Shown one piece after another: positions 34,548 to 34,802 of a DNA stretch of 34,802 nucleotides. The DNA comes from Gammaproteobacteria bacterium. GTDB lineage: Bacteria; Pseudomonadota; Gammaproteobacteria; GCA-001735895. Location: positions 1 through 34,802 of the forward strand of contig JASJBV010000005.1 in assembly GCA_030066335.1 (NCBI GenBank). Reading direction: 5' to 3'. The notes beneath the pieces were generated by a model. It ran no database searches. It was not told the DNA's origin and saw only the letters and a list, made by a program, of their open reading frames with translations. A program made the position numbers and the translations under genes. Numbering within the stretch: position 1 is the stretch's first letter; every line of letters starts with the position of its first letter.

Positions 34548-34802
34548 CAGCGGGTTCGGAACTGCTGGACGATCGCGCTTAATTGCTGCGCGACCCCCGA
34601 CAGCTGCCTGGTCGCCGTCTCCACTTCGCTGGCATCACTGGCGGTACGCGTGGTGGCCTCATTGATATTGACCACGCTTGCGTTGATCTCCGTCGACACC
34701 TGGCTGTGCTGCTGCGCGGCCTGGGCGATTTGCCGGCTCATATTCGAGATGCTATCGACCGAGGTAATGATACTGTCCAGCCAGGTCGAGCAGGCAGGGA
34801 CC
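34547..34802 (-). CDS. Methyl-accepting chemotaxis protein, C-terminal end (partial)
   Basis: At least 85 codons; the gene runs off the right edge, so the sensor domain and most of the signalling helix are not seen. The frame stays open upstream of the track's ATG to the window end (WLDSIITSVDSISNMSRQIA). The heptad pattern and SRQIAQAAQQHSQVSTEIN are typical of the descending helix of the MCP signalling domain, and the chain ends QLSAIVQQFRTR. It would signal to CheA/CheW. No NWETF-like methyltransferase tether is present at the end. Confidence 0.88.
   Translation of the reverse strand, partial: VPACSTWLDSIITSVDSISNMSRQIAQAAQQHSQVSTEINASVVNINEATTRTASDASEVETATRQLSGVAQQLSAIVQQFRTR

Noticed and set aside
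1-34802. tRNA genes, CRISPR arrays, IS transposases, phage genes, toxin-antitoxin pairs
   Set aside because: Looked for by eye on both strands and none found; the window is mostly conserved core genome.

Overview
The window reads as the chromosome of a respiring gammaproteobacterium. It carries a cytochrome bc1 operon (petABC), the SspA/SspB pair, an A-type RNase P RNA, and a complete meso-DAP-type division and cell wall (dcw) cluster. The gene neighbourhood petABC-sspA-sspB / yraN-lpoA / rsmI-rnpB-mraZ-rsmH...ftsZ resembles, from memory, the Pseudomonas aeruginosa layout. A DsrE-family periplasmic protein and murB placed between murC and ddl would fit a Chromatiales/Thiotrichales-like lineage, but the sequence alone does not settle the genus. 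No phage, IS transposase, CRISPR or tRNA was seen.

Layout. 1-394: non-coding, with a small covarying hairpin repeat and a perfect 11-bp inverted repeat. 395-2404: two-gene signalling unit (CheY receiver fused to a CheC-like phosphatase, then a PAS-GGDEF diguanylate cyclase). 2428-3588 (minus): DegS/AlgW-like anchored protease. 3637-4374: Nif3/YbgI-like protein. 4598-7812: petA-petB-petC-sspA, closed by a strong terminator. 7876-8013: palindromic intergenic element that separates sspA from sspB. 8186-9469: sspB and a beta-hydroxyacid dehydrogenase. 9482-11799 (minus): yraN and lpoA. 11856-13107: rsmI and rnpB. 13117-13256: an inverted pair of degenerate CACGAAG repeats. 13422-31017: the dcw cluster, with its own promoter and a probable MraZ operator. 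31274-33829: a DUF3417-type alpha-glucan phosphorylase. 33935-34802 (minus): the DsrE-like protein and the C-terminal end of a chemoreceptor cut by the window edge.

How the genes work together. mraZ to ftsZ is an almost gapless operon: every junction from mraZ to ftsA overlaps by 1-11 nt, and only ftsZ has a spacer (30 nt) with a strong ribosome binding site. It makes the peptidoglycan precursor UDP-MurNAc-pentapeptide (murE, murF, murD, murC, murB, ddl), the lipid intermediates (mraY, murG), and the division machine (ftsL, ftsI, ftsW, ftsQ, ftsA, ftsZ). lpoA nearby encodes an outer-membrane activator of a peptidoglycan synthase. The ORF-track starts for murC, ddl, ftsA, lpoA, ybgI and sspA were corrected to internal ATGs.

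Most of the window is conserved core genome. No wholly new system was found. The best leads are the dispersed hairpin repeat whose stem changes in a compensatory way between two copies, the element that splits sspA from sspB, the receiver-CheC plus diguanylate cyclase pair, and the 10-bp-periodic operator in front of mraZ.
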